A DNA stretch of 64,000 nt from Methanobacteriales archaeon HGW-Methanobacteriales-1 (GCA_002839705.1 PGYO01000004.1:159854-223853); one strand, 5' to 3'; positions 37,729-47,397 are shown, counted from the stretch's first letter. Notes: generated by a model not told the origin, from the letters alone. Translations and numbers: made by a program.

Positions 37729-37934
37729 GGTAATCCCTTTAATAAATTTAGTAATACTTTTTTTTAAATATTATTAATATTATTCTATTTAAAAATTATT
37801 ACTGAAAATAAAAATCTATTAAAATTTGATTTTTGAAGTCCCAGAAAAATAAAATAAAAAGAGGATTTAATTGACTTAAATTTAGATTCAAATTTTAAAA
37901 TAAAATAGATAATTCGTTAATATTAAGTATCAAG

Positions 37935-39608
37935 TTATCCTTTGAACATGGACTCTACCCTGGCCACTGTATCAATATCATCCAGGCTTAAATCGTCCCT
38001 AATTCTTTTAACAACCGGGAAACGGAGTGAATATCCGCTTTCATATTCTGGACTCTTAACAATCTCACTGTAAGCTATTTCTAGAATAATATGGGGTTTT
38101 ACCTTTACCTGTCGTCCTTTACTCTCTTGGGTAATTTCATCCATCCTCTGGGAAAGTTCCAGAAGTGTTTTATCATCCAAACCCGTGGCTACGTGAGCAA
38201 TAGTCTTTAAATCACCAGATTCATCACTAAGAGCCGTTAAATAAGACCCAATGAAGTGAGCTCGTTTGCCCTTACCATATGTTCCCCCAACCACTACTAA
38301 ATCCAGTGACTCAGGTTCAGCCTTGAATTTAAGCATTTTTTTGCCACGAATACCAGGAATATATGGTTCATTTGGATCTTTTATCATTATACCCTCATGT
38401 CCCTTATTTAAAGAGTCCGTAAACAAGTATTCAGCTTCTTCCACATTTTCCATAGTCACCTTAACTTGTCGACTTAATTGAATCTTGTTTTCACTTAATT
38501 TTACAATAGACTCTAAAACATTTCTTCTTTGTTCTAATGGTGCGTCAATGAGTGGTTCATTAAAGTAGAGAACATCAAACAAGTAGAGCGTGAGGGGAAC
38601 TTCCTCCATTACTTTCTCAATATCATATTTACGCCGGACCCTTTGTAGAATATACTGGAATGAAATAGGCTTTCCATCTTTAGTAACGATTATTTCTCCT
38701 TCTACAATGAAATCCTGGTGGGGAAGTGAATTTTCAATGTACTCTATAATATCTGGAACCGCATTGCTTATATTTTCTAGTCTTCTGGTAAACACCATTA
38801 TTTCCGGGCCTTTTCTATGAATTTGGACCCTAATTCCATCGTATTTGGTTTCACAAAATGCGCGGCCCATTTCATTAACACTTTCTTTAATGCCAGGGGC
38901 TAATTGTGCTAACATAGGTTTAACTGGTTTTCCAGGGTTTAAAGTAAGCTTTTTAAGGCCTTTTTCGCCTTCTTCCATAGTAACCTGAGCCACCAGACCC
39001 AAATCATTGGTTAGCATGTGTGCTCGGTCAAGTATCTCCTTTTTCACTCCAAAAGCTTGGGAAATAGCATCACGTATAGTTCCTTCGCCCACCCCAACCC
39101 GTAGTTCTTCTAAGATTGTTCGAGTTATGTATTTAGCTTCTAGTGGAGAAGCCATGGATAAAAGCTCCCTAATTATACTCATTTTTCTTGATTGAGCCCG
39201 ATTGCCAGATACTGAAGATATTTTTCTCAGATTATTATAAACCATTTCAATAGTAAGTGGTTTGGAAAAAAACGTTGTTTGGGTTCTTTTTTTGAATAAA
39301 GCTTCACTAGCAGCACCAATATCGCCCTGATCCCTAACTTGATCTTCCACATCTTCAGGAGTCACTCCCACCACAGAAGAAATGGCCTTCATGAGAAGTT
39401 TAGAACCAATACCCAATTCTTCTTCACTCCACACTGGAAATACCCTGCCCAATGCCATTAAAGTAACAATAGGAAGTAATTGAGGATGTATGTCTGAAAA
39501 AAAATCTGAGAGAATTTCAGTTTTTTCTAGCCTTTTTGTAGTTGAGTCTAAAGCTTGATAAACATCAACCAAACGTTCATATTTAATTTTATTCATTTCT
39601 GAAGACAT
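37935..39608 (-). CDS. lig: ATP-dependent DNA ligase
   Basis: The 557-residue enzyme seals nicks in replication and repair. The N-terminal DNA-binding domain (about 1-230) is followed by the nucleotidyltransferase core with adenylated Lys255 in CETKYDGIRVQIHRKG, then FTRRLENIS, VEGEIIV, LYLFDVLY, HEGIMIKDP and KMLKFK, and an OB-fold domain ending ESMFKG. Length and motif order are those of archaeal and eukaryotic ligase I. The reading frame begins at TTG 39620, but ATG 39608 is better placed after GGATGGT and gives the expected short N-terminus. No operon partner is apparent. Confidence 0.95.
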   Translation of the reverse strand: MSSEMNKIKYERLVDVYQALDSTTKRLEKTEILSDFFSDIHPQLLPIVTLMALGRVFPVWSEEELGIGSKLLMKAISSVVGVTPEDVEDQVRDQGDIGAASEALFKKRTQTTFFSKPLTIEMVYNNLRKISSVSGNRAQSRKMSIIRELLSMASPLEAKYITRTILEELRVGVGEGTIRDAISQAFGVKKEILDRAHMLTNDLGLVAQVTMEEGEKGLKKLTLNPGKPVKPMLAQLAPGIKESVNEMGRAFCETKYDGIRVQIHRKGPEIMVFTRRLENISNAVPDIIEYIENSLPHQDFIVEGEIIVTKDGKPISFQYILQRVRRKYDIEKVMEEVPLTLYLFDVLYFNEPLIDAPLEQRRNVLESIVKLSENKIQLSRQVKVTMENVEEAEYLFTDSLNKGHEGIMIKDPNEPYIPGIRGKKMLKFKAEPESLDLVVVGGTYGKGKRAHFIGSYLTALSDESGDLKTIAHVATGLDDKTLLELSQRMDEITQESKGRQVKVKPHIILEIAYSEIVKSPEYESGYSLRFPVVKRIRDDLSLDDIDTVARVESMFKG

Positions 39609-39850
39609 TTTACCATCCAAAAGTTAGTATTGTAAGTTATATGAAGAATACTTGCAATAGAACATTAATTAAGGTTCTACTTAATTATATAAAATAATGG
39701 TATTTTTAATATCAATTATGCTATTTTAACATTTTAATTATATAAAATAATGATTACTTAATAATGAATCGGTTATCCTAATAAAAGAAGTTTAGGCAAT
39801 TGACTATTAAAAAATCAATTAAGAATTAACTTCAATAAAATTCATTCGAG

Positions 39851-40663
39851 TTATAATTTAAATTCAGTTGCTTGATCAAGGTAGTGGTTAAATAATTTGT
39901 TTCCCCAAGCTAGTGATTCATTACCTTCACTGATTAAAAATCGGTTTGAATCATATACTCCATTTTCTAAAAAAAGACCTAAAGCTATAAATTCATCGGC
40001 CATAGCAAAAGAAAGTTTCAAAGGATCATCAATTTTCCATATATTTATCTTAGAATTGTCTAAATTATGTAAATCATCCATATATTGATTTAAAAGAATA
40101 TCACATACATTATCAGTCATGATTAAATTAACATTCCTTTTTAAAGAATCGGGATCTTTTAATAAATCCATATACTCTGGAAAAAATACAGATGATATTA
40201 GCCTAATTTCTTTAGAATTCAATATCCTATCTGAAATTGCTTTGTGAGAGCCCATCAAATTTTGGAGCTTTGATTCAATTATTTGACCTTGTTCTAAATT
40301 ATCTATACCTTCTAACAGATGAAGAGGTATAACTTCAATTTCATGATTTAAAAAAAGGCTTTCCAATTTATTCATGGACGAAAATGATTTCATTAGATTA
40401 ACTAACTTTATAGCGGCGAGCTCTCCCATCTGAGAGAGATAATAATGTCCCGAATTCTTAAAAACAAAATTTTTGTCTTCTAATTGATAGATTCCATGGA
40501 GTATGGTGGAAGAACTAAAATCTAGCTCGCTTCTCAGAATAGGCAAATCTTTAGGTTTTTCCCGCAAACTCAATAATATCTTGGATCTAACATCCGAATT
40601 TACAAAAAATTTCATATCACCTTTTACATCATCATATAAACCTAATGCTTTATTCATATCCAC
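39851..40663 (-). CDS. Winged-helix transcriptional regulator with DUF1724-type domain
   Basis: The 270-residue protein has an N-terminal winged helix-turn-helix (about 15-90; DVRSKILLSLREKPKDLPIL, then SSTILHGIYQLEDKNFV) and a C-terminal domain of the DUF1724 (methanogen-type regulator) family with SKEIRLISSVFFPEYMDLL and LSFAMADEFIALGLF. Many paralogues exist in Methanobacteriales genomes; ligands are unknown. The frame opens at 40678. I place the start at GTG 40663, which has GGGTGA five bases upstream; ATG 40657 is an alternative. A TATA box embedded in a near-palindrome lies 53 bp upstream and may be its own operator. Confidence 0.85.
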   Translation of the reverse strand: MDMNKALGLYDDVKGDMKFFVNSDVRSKILLSLREKPKDLPILRSELDFSSSTILHGIYQLEDKNFVFKNSGHYYLSQMGELAAIKLVNLMKSFSSMNKLESLFLNHEIEVIPLHLLEGIDNLEQGQIIESKLQNLMGSHKAISDRILNSKEIRLISSVFFPEYMDLLKDPDSLKRNVNLIMTDNVCDILLNQYMDDLHNLDNSKINIWKIDDPLKLSFAMADEFIALGLFLENGVYDSNRFLISEGNESLAWGNKLFNHYLDQATEFKL

Positions 40664-40710
40664 CAAATTCACCCCCAAATAAGCTTTTAAATAATTAAAG
40701 CCTATTTTTA

Positions 40711-40727
40711 ATGCCTTTATAAAGCAT
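40711..40727 (-). promoter_or_regulatory. TATA box within a near-palindrome, promoter of the DUF1724-type regulator
   Basis: ATGCCTTTATAAAGCAT at 40711-40727 is symmetric apart from one extra base and contains TTTATAAA (40716-40723). It lies 53 bp before the GTG start, giving a leader of about 27 nt. Binding of the regulator here would block TBP, so autorepression is plausible. Confidence 0.45.
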
Positions 40728-40949
40728 GCACCCCTATAATCGTATAATTTGATTTAAGAACTATTTAAAATATTTTATTACAAAATATGAATTAAATAAT
40801 ACTTTTAGGGTGATTTAATGGGAAATTAATTCCAATGAAAATCCCGGCCAATAATTTTAAAATGTTTTAAAAAAATATTTCAATTGTGTTTTATTAATTA
40901 AGAAAATAAATCGCGAATAAATAATTAAAAATAAATAAGTTGGTTTTAA

Positions 40950-41465
40950 TTACAAAAATCTTTCAAACCTTTCTTTGGCAACTTTACAAATAGGACAGGC
41001 TTCTGGAGGTTCATCACGTGCACATAAATACCCACACACCCTGCATCTCCAGACTGGGAATGGTAAAGCCGATGCAGAAATTCCAACATCGGAAAAATTA
41101 CCTGCAGCTTCTTTGCGCGCTTCCAAGGTAGGTCTTCGCTCGGGAATAGATGTTAATTCCTTTTTGCCCCTTAAAATTTCACCAGAAACGTATAATCCAC
41201 AATAACACGCCCCGTATTCATCTAAATCAGGATCTCGATAGTCACATGGGCAAATTAAATCCAGATCTTCTTCATTCTTACCTGAAGCCAAACGACATGG
41301 ACAAGCCCCATATCCATAGCGCTGTTGGTTTACTAATATACTGGATAAAAGCTCTTTAGTGAATACTTCATCTGGATTTAGATGATAACCTGATATTTCT
41401 GCCTCTTCTTTAAGTTTTTTATAATAATCTTCCACCAGAGAATCGTCAGGTTCACTGGAACTCAT
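40950..41465 (-). CDS. Ferredoxin:thioredoxin reductase catalytic subunit fused to a rubredoxin-like domain
   Basis: Residues about 1-105 are the FTR catalytic subunit: CPCR (residue about 56), CPCDYRDPDLDEYGACYCGLY give the cysteines for the 4Fe-4S cluster and the redox-active disulfide. Residues about 137-171 form a rubredoxin-like domain with CRVCGYLCARDEPPEACPIC, ending ERFL. FTR reduces thioredoxin-like proteins using ferredoxin electrons; the rubredoxin part could deliver electrons internally. The gene overlaps the upstream glutaredoxin-like gene by 4 bp, and that protein is the natural target. This arrangement occurs in other methanogens. No separate FTR variable subunit is seen, as expected for archaea. 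Confidence 0.88.
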   Translation of the reverse strand: MSSSEPDDSLVEDYYKKLKEEAEISGYHLNPDEVFTKELLSSILVNQQRYGYGACPCRLASGKNEEDLDLICPCDYRDPDLDEYGACYCGLYVSGEILRGKKELTSIPERRPTLEARKEAAGNFSDVGISASALPFPVWRCRVCGYLCARDEPPEACPICKVAKERFERFL

Positions 41466-41740
41466 CCCAGTGCCTCCTCAATAGACGCCTTATCAAAACC
41501 AACAATGGATTTGTCATTATTTACAACTAGGGTTGGGAAAGATAAAGAAGTATTCCACTTTTTAAGATTTTCTATGACTTCATTTCTCTCATCACCCTCA
41601 GTTAAATCCACATAAACATAATCATAATCTACTCCTAGTTCTTCTAATAGAAGTCTTGTTTTTTTGCACCATCCACATGTGCTTAAGGCAAATAGGAGGA
41701 TTTCTCCTTTTTTCTCACCATCAACATGTTCTAACTTCAT
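41462..41740 (-). CDS. Glutaredoxin/thioredoxin-like protein
   Basis: The 92-residue thioredoxin-fold protein carries the active-site motif STCGWCKKTRLLLEELGV at about residues 19-36 (CGWC) and the cis-proline region FPTLVVNNDKSIVGFD near residue 70. It is of glutaredoxin size. ATG 41740 has an excellent AGGAGGT site. The coding end overlaps the FTR-rubredoxin gene by 4 bp, so the two are translationally coupled and the FTR very likely reduces this protein. Targets beyond it are unknown. Methanogens lack glutathione, so the reductant is expected to be FTR rather than a thiol. Confidence 0.88.
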   Translation of the reverse strand: MKLEHVDGEKKGEILLFALSTCGWCKKTRLLLEELGVDYDYVYVDLTEGDERNEVIENLKKWNTSLSFPTLVVNNDKSIVGFDKASIEEALG

Positions 41741-41943
41741 TAAATACCTCCTGAGTAAACAAATAATTCTAAATATAATTCATTTAATAATTATGTGCAT
41801 CTTTTTATATTATTTTATGGATTATAAAAAAATTTCAATTAATTGTGGTAATTAATAAAAAGAAAGTGAGAAAATCAGGCATCTGAAAAAATAGAATAAA
41901 AAAATTTAAAGAATTAAAAAGGAATAAAAATCTAATTTAAAGT

Positions 41944-43218
41944 CTAGAAGTCATCTCTAGCCAGTCGAAGAGCACAATATTCTCCACACATGGCACACAT
42001 ATCATCTTCTTCAACTGGACACTCTTTTCTAAACTTTTTAGGTTTTTCAGAGTCAAATGCCAGCTCAAACTGTTTTTCCCAGTCAAAGTTTCGCCGGGCA
42101 TGAGACATTTTTTTCTCATTTTCCCAGGCAGATTTAAGACCTAAAGAAACGTCTGCAGCTTGTGCTGCGATTTTAGAAGCAATTACTCCTTCTTTAACAT
42201 CATCAATACCCGGAATGGTCAGATGCTCGGCAGGAGTCACATAACATAAAAAATCAGCCCCTGATGAAGCAGCAATGGCCCCACCAATAGCAGAAGTAAT
42301 ATGATCATAACCTGGAGCCATATCCGTGACAATAGGGCCCAAAACATAGAAAGGAGCTCCTTTGCAGATTGTTTTTTGAATTTTCATATTGGCCGCGATT
42401 TGGTCCAGTGGAACATGTCCTGGGCCTTCCACCATACACTGTACATCAGCATCTCTTGCTTTTTGAACTAAATCTCCCAGAGTAATTAGTTCCTGTATTT
42501 GAGGAATATCTGTAGCATCAGACAGGCACCCCGGACGTAATCCATCACCCAAACTCAAAGTAACATCGTACTCATATGCGATTTCCAATAAATATTCATA
42601 ATTTTCATATAAAGGATTTTCCTGCCCATTATGTTTAATCCATGAGGCTAAAAAGGCCCCGCCCCTACTAACTACGCCCATTACTCTTTCAGCACGGATC
42701 AATTTATCAACCGTGCCTTTAGTAATCCCACAGTGCAATGTCATGAAGTCCACACCATCTTTGGCCTGGTTTTCCACAGCATGGAACATATCATCTTCCG
42801 TCATGTCAATTACGGTTTTCCCACGGGATCGTGCTGCTACACCAGCCTCATAAATAGGCACCGTTCCAATAGGAACATCAATAGATTTTAATATGGCCTT
42901 TCTAATCTCTTTAATTCCCGGACCAGTACTTAAATCCATTACTGCATGAGCACCATATTGTATGGCCACCAGTGCTTTTTCCACTTCCAGATCAATATCT
43001 TCCATTTCTGAGGAAGAGCCTACATTAGCATTAATTTTAGTGCTTAAACCTTCACCCACAGCACATGGAGTCGATTCACGGTTGACATTACGAGGTATTA
43101 CGATACGGCCCTCTGATAAACCTCTGATAAGCTTTTGAATATCCATATCTTCGATTCTAGCCACTTCTTGCATTTCTGGAGTTATATGGCCTTTTTTTGC
43201 TTGTTCCATCTGTGTCAA
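41944..43218 (-). CDS. thiC: Phosphomethylpyrimidine synthase (ThiC)
   Basis: The 424-residue radical SAM enzyme rearranges aminoimidazole ribotide to hydroxymethylpyrimidine phosphate in thiamine synthesis. Conserved regions include [82 protein letters not shown] and the C-terminal cluster motif [11 protein letters not shown] (CX2CX4C). Length matches the shorter archaeal form. The start is TTG 43218 after GAGGGAT, and the N-terminus [10 protein letters not shown] agrees with related proteins. I searched the 265 bp upstream by eye for a TPP riboswitch and saw none. Confidence 0.95.
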   Translation of the reverse strand: MTQMEQAKKGHITPEMQEVARIEDMDIQKLIRGLSEGRIVIPRNVNRESTPCAVGEGLSTKINANVGSSSEMEDIDLEVEKALVAIQYGAHAVMDLSTGPGIKEIRKAILKSIDVPIGTVPIYEAGVAARSRGKTVIDMTEDDMFHAVENQAKDGVDFMTLHCGITKGTVDKLIRAERVMGVVSRGGAFLASWIKHNGQENPLYENYEYLLEIAYEYDVTLSLGDGLRPGCLSDATDIPQIQELITLGDLVQKARDADVQCMVEGPGHVPLDQIAANMKIQKTICKGAPFYVLGPIVTDMAPGYDHITSAIGGAIAASSGADFLCYVTPAEHLTIPGIDDVKEGVIASKIAAQAADVSLGLKSAWENEKKMSHARRNFDWEKQFELAFDSEKPKKFRKECPVEEDDMCAMCGEYCALRLARDDF

Positions 43219-43483
43219 TTTTATCCCTCAATTTTGAGTATGAATCATTAATTTTTAAATAGAAATTTATTTGCTTAAAATTCAATTTGCCTATTGGTAG
43301 CAAAAATCAAAATATTTACGCATCTATTAATTACTTAAGTTATAGTTGTAAATATAAATTCTTAAATTTAATCCCAGTTCTTAAAATATCAGTACAAATA
43401 CACCACATCAGAAAATTTAAATTATATTCCCCTAATCCAATACAGAAATAAGAAAATTTACACCTCAATTTTAATATATCACC

Positions 43484-43882
43484 ATGAACACAAATAAATC
43501 TATGATAAGAAATTTGCATGCCCATGACGTCATGATAACTGAAGTTGTGGTTTCAGCCCCAGAAGACCTGGTTGCTGCTGTTAATCTTAAAATGGTGCGT
43601 GCCAACATAGGTGGCGTCCCAGTAGTTAAGGACGAGAAGTTAATTGGTCTCATAACCCATAGAGATGTCCTTTTAGCCGGAGGAGAAGCATTAAAACTTA
43701 AAGTAGAAGATTTAATGAGTAAAGATCTAGTAGTGGTTAATAAAGACACTCACCTTAAAGACATCAGTAAAATTATGGCCGATACAGGGTATCAACGCAT
43801 TCCAGTAGTTAAAGGCGATAAGTTAATTGGTTTAATAACACAAAGCTGCATTATAAGAGCTGTAGCAGATTATCTTGATTGA
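43484..43882 (+). CDS. Two-CBS-domain protein
   Basis: The 132-residue protein is a single Bateman module: two CBS repeats (about 14-65, MITEVVVSAPEDLVAAVNLK, and 77-130, MSKDLVVVNKDTHLKDISKI) each ending in a GLITHRDV- or GLITQSC-type strand. Such modules bind adenosyl ligands (AMP, ATP, SAM) and regulate partner proteins. There is no obvious ribosome binding site before ATG 43484, so translation may be leaderless. It is divergent from thiC with 265 bp between, and convergent with the marker 8 gene. Partner unknown. Confidence 0.9.
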   Translation: MNTNKSMIRNLHAHDVMITEVVVSAPEDLVAAVNLKMVRANIGGVPVVKDEKLIGLITHRDVLLAGGEALKLKVEDLMSKDLVVVNKDTHLKDISKIMADTGYQRIPVVKGDKLIGLITQSCIIRAVADYLD

Positions 43883-43996
43883 TTTCAGGTAAAATGTGAT
43901 TTAAAACCTATGATTCAAACCAGAGTTTATTTAAAAAGATAATTTAATATTTAATTATAAATTTTAATATTACACTAAGTAATGCCCAAATTAAAT

Positions 43997-44827
43997 CTAT
44001 ATCAATGGTTCCGGGCTTCGGGCATTCTTTTTATCCTTCAATCCACCAATTTTTTCTACTCTTCTTAAAAGGAATTTTTTTCCATTTTCAGTGGCAGCAA
44101 AAATAGGAATAGATTCACCCACCTTTAAGAGTGCCTTTTTTTCTCCAATTTCTCTAATATGTTTAGAAGCACAAGAAGTAATTACATCTGAATAATCAAA
44201 AAGTTTCTGGGCCTCTTTTTCAGATATTCCAGTCACATGGACGGCAAAAATGTATATATTTATCCCATTTACAGATTTCTCCAATTCTCTAAGCTTTTCA
44301 GCATCCTCAGGAGAAGCAATAGTAACTGCAATGTTTTTAAATCCTTTATCAATTGCTTTTTTTGTGCCATCGATTTGATTAATAGATGCTTTTACGGGAT
44401 CCAACACCTTACTTTCACCCAAAGTTTCTATGACCCGGAGAATAGGACTGGTAGTCATAAATCCAGATATACGGCCCCCTATCCCCTGAACTTCTTCAGG
44501 GTCAGTTATCAATACCGTTCCTGCACCATCACATACTATTACAGCACAATCAACTATTTTCTCTTCCAAAAGAGTAGATATAGTCTCTGAAATACCAAAA
44601 GATAAAAAATCTTTCATTTTAAGGTTTCTCTCAGGGCTGCACATTCCAAAGTCATTGATTCTAAACTCAATATTATCTTTTATGGATTCTGAATCGAGTT
44701 TCTCTATTCCCCTATACTTATGAAATATAGGGCAGTAATCAATTTGAGGATCTCCAACATCCACAACTTTTCCATCTTTAACAATGATTTTGGCCTTCCC
44801 CATAGCTTCAATAACGTGTTCGTCCAT
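43997..44827 (-). CDS. Methanogenesis marker protein 8 (DUF2099)
   Basis: The 276-residue protein matches the DUF2099 family found essentially only in methanogens: MDEHVIEAMGKAKIIVKDGK, DYCPIFHKYRGIEKL, DFGMCSPERNL, IVCDGAGTVLITDPEEVQGI and GRISGFMTTSPI, ENGKKFLLRRVEKIGG at the C-terminus. Its role in methanogenesis is unproven; phylogenetic distribution suggests methyl-coenzyme M reductase assembly or cofactor metabolism. ATG 44827 follows GAGATGT. The gene is isolated, with the intron-containing tRNA-Met upstream on the other strand. It is a strong marker that the source is a methanogen. Confidence 0.9.
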   Translation of the reverse strand: MDEHVIEAMGKAKIIVKDGKVVDVGDPQIDYCPIFHKYRGIEKLDSESIKDNIEFRINDFGMCSPERNLKMKDFLSFGISETISTLLEEKIVDCAVIVCDGAGTVLITDPEEVQGIGGRISGFMTTSPILRVIETLGESKVLDPVKASINQIDGTKKAIDKGFKNIAVTIASPEDAEKLRELEKSVNGINIYIFAVHVTGISEKEAQKLFDYSDVITSCASKHIREIGEKKALLKVGESIPIFAATENGKKFLLRRVEKIGGLKDKKNARSPEPLI

Positions 44828-44993
44828 TTTTACATCTCATTTTTACGTATCCATTTATAGACAATTTAAGTTTTAAAAAAATTTATGCTAATTAACAGTA
44901 AATAACTAGATTTAAACTGAAATAACTTATTTAGTTTATATAATTTAGAAAAGATAAATCTGATGCCCTGAAAAATCTCATTTAATAGAAAAC

Positions 44994-45004
44994 TTTAAAT
45001 TATA
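44994..45004 (+). promoter_or_regulatory. TATA box of the tRNA-Met gene
   Basis: TTTAAATTATA lies 28-38 bp before the mature 5' end of the tRNA, the normal distance for archaeal tRNA transcription starting a few bases upstream. Confidence 0.5.
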
Positions 45005-45031
45005 GAAAAACTGATGTTTTATAAGTCACGC

Positions 45032-45140
45032 GCCGGGGTGGCTCAGCTGGTTAGAGCGCACGGCTCATAGGGTATTAAGCAGTGCTCTGACTTTTTCCTG
45101 GGATACCGTGAGGCCGCGGGTTCGAATCCCGCTCCCGGCA
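45032..45140 (+). tRNA. tRNA-Met (CAT anticodon), elongator type, with intron after position 37
   Basis: The acceptor stem is GCCGGGG / TCCCGGC with discriminator A, the D stem GCTC/GAGC, the anticodon stem CACGG/CCGTG, and the T arm GCGGG TTCGAAT CCCGC. The anticodon CAT is at 45066-45068. Between A37 (45069) and A38 (45105) an intron of about 35 nt (45070-45104) interrupts the loop, the canonical archaeal position cleaved by the splicing endonuclease. The anticodon stem lacks the three G-C pairs of initiators, so this is an elongator; a tRNA-Ile2 reading after agmatidine modification is less likely but not excluded. CCA is not encoded. Confidence 0.93.
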
Positions 45141-45448
45141 CTCTCATTTATTTATCCCAACGAGAAAGAAAGGTTCTAAGATCAATCGAATCTAAAGAAC
45201 CTTTAAAAACCAGCTAAAATTTTATTATTTTTGATTTTATTTTCATTCTTTTTATTATAAATATTAAATAATTCTAAAGTATCTATTAAATTTTTTAGAA
45301 TCTGTTTTTTGATAATACTTGTTTGAGTCAATGGACATTGTTTTTTAGGTTCAGTGAATCTGGTTTTTTCTAATTCATAATTAGGAATATATTTAATGTA
45401 TTAAATCATTATTTAACATTAAATAAATTAAATACCGGAGAGAGAACC
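45141..45448 (+). other. 308-bp region after tRNA-Met with a long hairpin
   Basis: Arms AAAGGTTCT (45169-45177) and AGAACCTTT (45196-45204) pair perfectly and are extended inward by a partial AAGAT/ATCTA match. This may terminate or process the tRNA transcript. There is no immediate T-run, but T-rich sequence starts about 20 bp later. The rest has no gene and includes the promoter of the AIM24-like gene. Confidence 0.4.
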
Positions 45449-46138
45449 ATGACTAAGTACTCCATAAATGAATTTGTTTATAATACCGCAGAAAAAGAAG
45501 ATGCTGGAAAAGAATTGTTTGAACTTGAAAACGATTATACCCTCTATGTAAATTTAAATGGTAAAGTATGGGTCAAATTAGGATCCATGATTGCCTATGC
45601 TGGAGATATAAGGTTCAAAAAAGAAAGTAGCCTAGAAGGAGGAGTTAGTAAATTCCTTAAAAAGGCAGTCACCGGAGAAGGAGCCCACATGATGGAAGCC
45701 AATGGATATGGTAACCTTTATCTAGCTGATGACGGTAAAAGAATAGCCATTTTAAAATTAAATAATGAAAAAATATACGTCAATGGAAACGATGTTATGG
45801 CCTTTGAAGAAAGCATTGACTGGGACATCAGCATGATGAAGGGCTCGGGTAGTTCTTTAGCTGGTAATTTGTTTAACATGAAATTGCAGGGCACTGGAAT
45901 GGTAGCCATTACTACCCATTATACTCCATTAACCTTAATTGTGACACCAGACCGGCCAGTTTACACTGATCCTAATGCCACTGTGGCCTGGTCCGGGACA
46001 TTAAGACCAGAAATAAAAACAGATATAAGTTTCAAATCCTTAACTGGACGTGGAAGTGGAGAAGAATTCCAGATGAAATTCGAAGGCGAAGGTTTTGTAG
46101 TTGTTCAGCCTTTTGAAGAAATTACTCCTATACAATAA
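45449..46138 (+). CDS. AIM24 / DUF124 family protein
   Basis: The 229-residue protein is mostly beta strands and has the AIM24 pattern: [60 protein letters not shown] region, [18 protein letters not shown] and a late [11 protein letters not shown]. The fold is a double-stranded beta-helix-like barrel; yeast Aim24 acts in mitochondrial membrane organisation, but in prokaryotes the role is unknown. ATG 45449 follows CGGAGAG. The gene stands alone between tRNA-Met and the ThiF-like gene. Confidence 0.85.
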   Translation: MTKYSINEFVYNTAEKEDAGKELFELENDYTLYVNLNGKVWVKLGSMIAYAGDIRFKKESSLEGGVSKFLKKAVTGEGAHMMEANGYGNLYLADDGKRIAILKLNNEKIYVNGNDVMAFEESIDWDISMMKGSGSSLAGNLFNMKLQGTGMVAITTHYTPLTLIVTPDRPVYTDPNATVAWSGTLRPEIKTDISFKSLTGRGSGEEFQMKFEGEGFVVVQPFEEITPIQ

Positions 46139-46325
46139 ATAAGCCTGAAAATAATCCTTAAAATCAGTTTATTTAATAGCTGGTTTTAATCTTTTTTTAT
46201 TTAATCCCCTAAACGAATTTAAAATTTAAATAATTCCATAATTTTAATTAATAATATCAATAAATAAAATTTATTAAATTAATTTCAAATTTAAGTAATA
46301 TTTATAATCATTAAAGCGTGTTTCT

Positions 46326-47078
46326 ATGCCAAAAAGATACGAAGGGATGGCCTACTGGGAAATAGTAAGTAGACAAATGAGTATTGTGAATAAAAATCAA
46401 CAAGAAAAGCTTAAAGATTCTAAAATAACTGTAATCGGTTGTGGAGGAATTGGAGGAGCCGCTATTGAAATGTTGGTCCGTATGGGTGTAGGTCATATAA
46501 AAATTGTGGACAAAGACTCATTTGATGTATCTAATATCAACCGCCAGCTTATGAGCAGCTTTTACTGTGTAGGAAAATCAAAAACTCAGGTTACTAAAGA
46601 AACCATTAGCTCCATAAATCCATTTATTGAAGTTGAAGTCTTTGAAGGCGAATTAAATGAATCTAATGTAGAAGAAATCATTGAAGATAGTGACTTAGTA
46701 ATTGATGCCCTGGACAATCTAGTTTCCAGGATTATTTTAAACCGTCAAGCTAGAGAACTTGAGATTCCATTCATTCACGGAGCTATTCACGGCACCATGG
46801 GCCATTTATGCGTTTTTAATAAAGAAACACCATCTTATGAAGAATTATTTAAATTACCATCATTAGATAATGATTTAACACCCGAAGTCATTGCAGAAGT
46901 CCTTAAATTAAGTCAAGAGATTCCTCCTGTTTTAGGGCCAGTGCCTAACATAGTTGGTTGCTTGCAGGCCTCTGAGGCATTTAAGATCATTACAGGAAAA
47001 GGAAAAGTCATTCTGGCCCCGAAGGTTTTGAATTTTGATTTAATGCGTGGGGAACCATTCTCAATGATTGAATTATGA
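46326..47078 (+). CDS. HesA/MoeB/ThiF-type E1-like adenylating enzyme
   Basis: The 250-residue protein has the nucleotide-binding motif VIGCGGIGGAAIEMLVRMGV, the Asp-Asn-Arg pattern KIVDKDSFDVSNINRQL, DALDNLVSRIILNRQA and GPVPNIVGCLQASEAFKIIT near the C-terminus. It would adenylate the C-terminal glycine of a ubiquitin-like sulfur carrier (ThiS/MoaD/SAMP type) for thiamine, molybdopterin or tRNA thiolation. The CxxC zinc pairs of bacterial MoeB/ThiF are not visible. No sulfur-carrier gene is adjacent. The ribosome binding site is weak. thiC is about 3 kb away, which makes a thiamine role possible but not demonstrated. Confidence 0.87.
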   Translation: MPKRYEGMAYWEIVSRQMSIVNKNQQEKLKDSKITVIGCGGIGGAAIEMLVRMGVGHIKIVDKDSFDVSNINRQLMSSFYCVGKSKTQVTKETISSINPFIEVEVFEGELNESNVEEIIEDSDLVIDALDNLVSRIILNRQARELEIPFIHGAIHGTMGHLCVFNKETPSYEELFKLPSLDNDLTPEVIAEVLKLSQEIPPVLGPVPNIVGCLQASEAFKIITGKGKVILAPKVLNFDLMRGEPFSMIEL

Positions 47079-47112
47079 CCAATATGGAAATAAAATAAAT
47101 AAAAATAAAGAT

Positions 47113-47397
47113 TCAATCCTGAACCAGAATTAATTTTCCAGTTTTAGGATCTTTATAAACATTCCCCACTTGAACATATCCTTTTCCACTGCCAGACTCA
47201 GTTTCAGTAGTATTATTTATCTCCTTACCTAATTTAGTCTCTACAGTTTGTTTTAGTAATTGAGAAACCTCTTTTTTTTCCTGTGGAGTCATATCACTAA
47301 ATACCACACTTTCAATATTCATGGACATTACCGTGAATATCAAAAATCCCACAGCCAAAACCAACATACAGTCCACCATATTAACTGCATAGATCAT
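47113..47397 (-). CDS. DUF2149 family protein (ExbD/TolR-like small membrane partner)
   Basis: The visible ATG-started protein is 94 residues with one N-terminal membrane helix (VNMVDCMLVLAVGFLIFTVM) and a soluble tail ending GYVQVGNVYKDPKTGKLILV, as in DUF2149 proteins that accompany ExbB-like channels in methanogens. The open frame continues 16 codons further upstream (LRKKRKLFSNDDEIDP), giving the basic-then-acidic cytoplasmic leader expected of an ExbD-like protein. That extension would start at CTG 47445, overlapping the TGA stop of the ExbB gene as CTGA, with GGAGG upstream. I give the conventional ATG here but think the longer form likely. The Asp in MVDCML could be the channel-coupling residue. 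Confidence 0.75.
   Translation of the reverse strand: MIYAVNMVDCMLVLAVGFLIFTVMSMNIESVVFSDMTPQEKKEVSQLLKQTVETKLGKEINNTTETESGSGKGYVQVGNVYKDPKTGKLILVQD

Noticed and set aside
43219..43483. TPP riboswitch upstream of thiC
   Set aside because: No CTGAGA-type core or paired arms were seen by eye on the minus strand before the TTG start.
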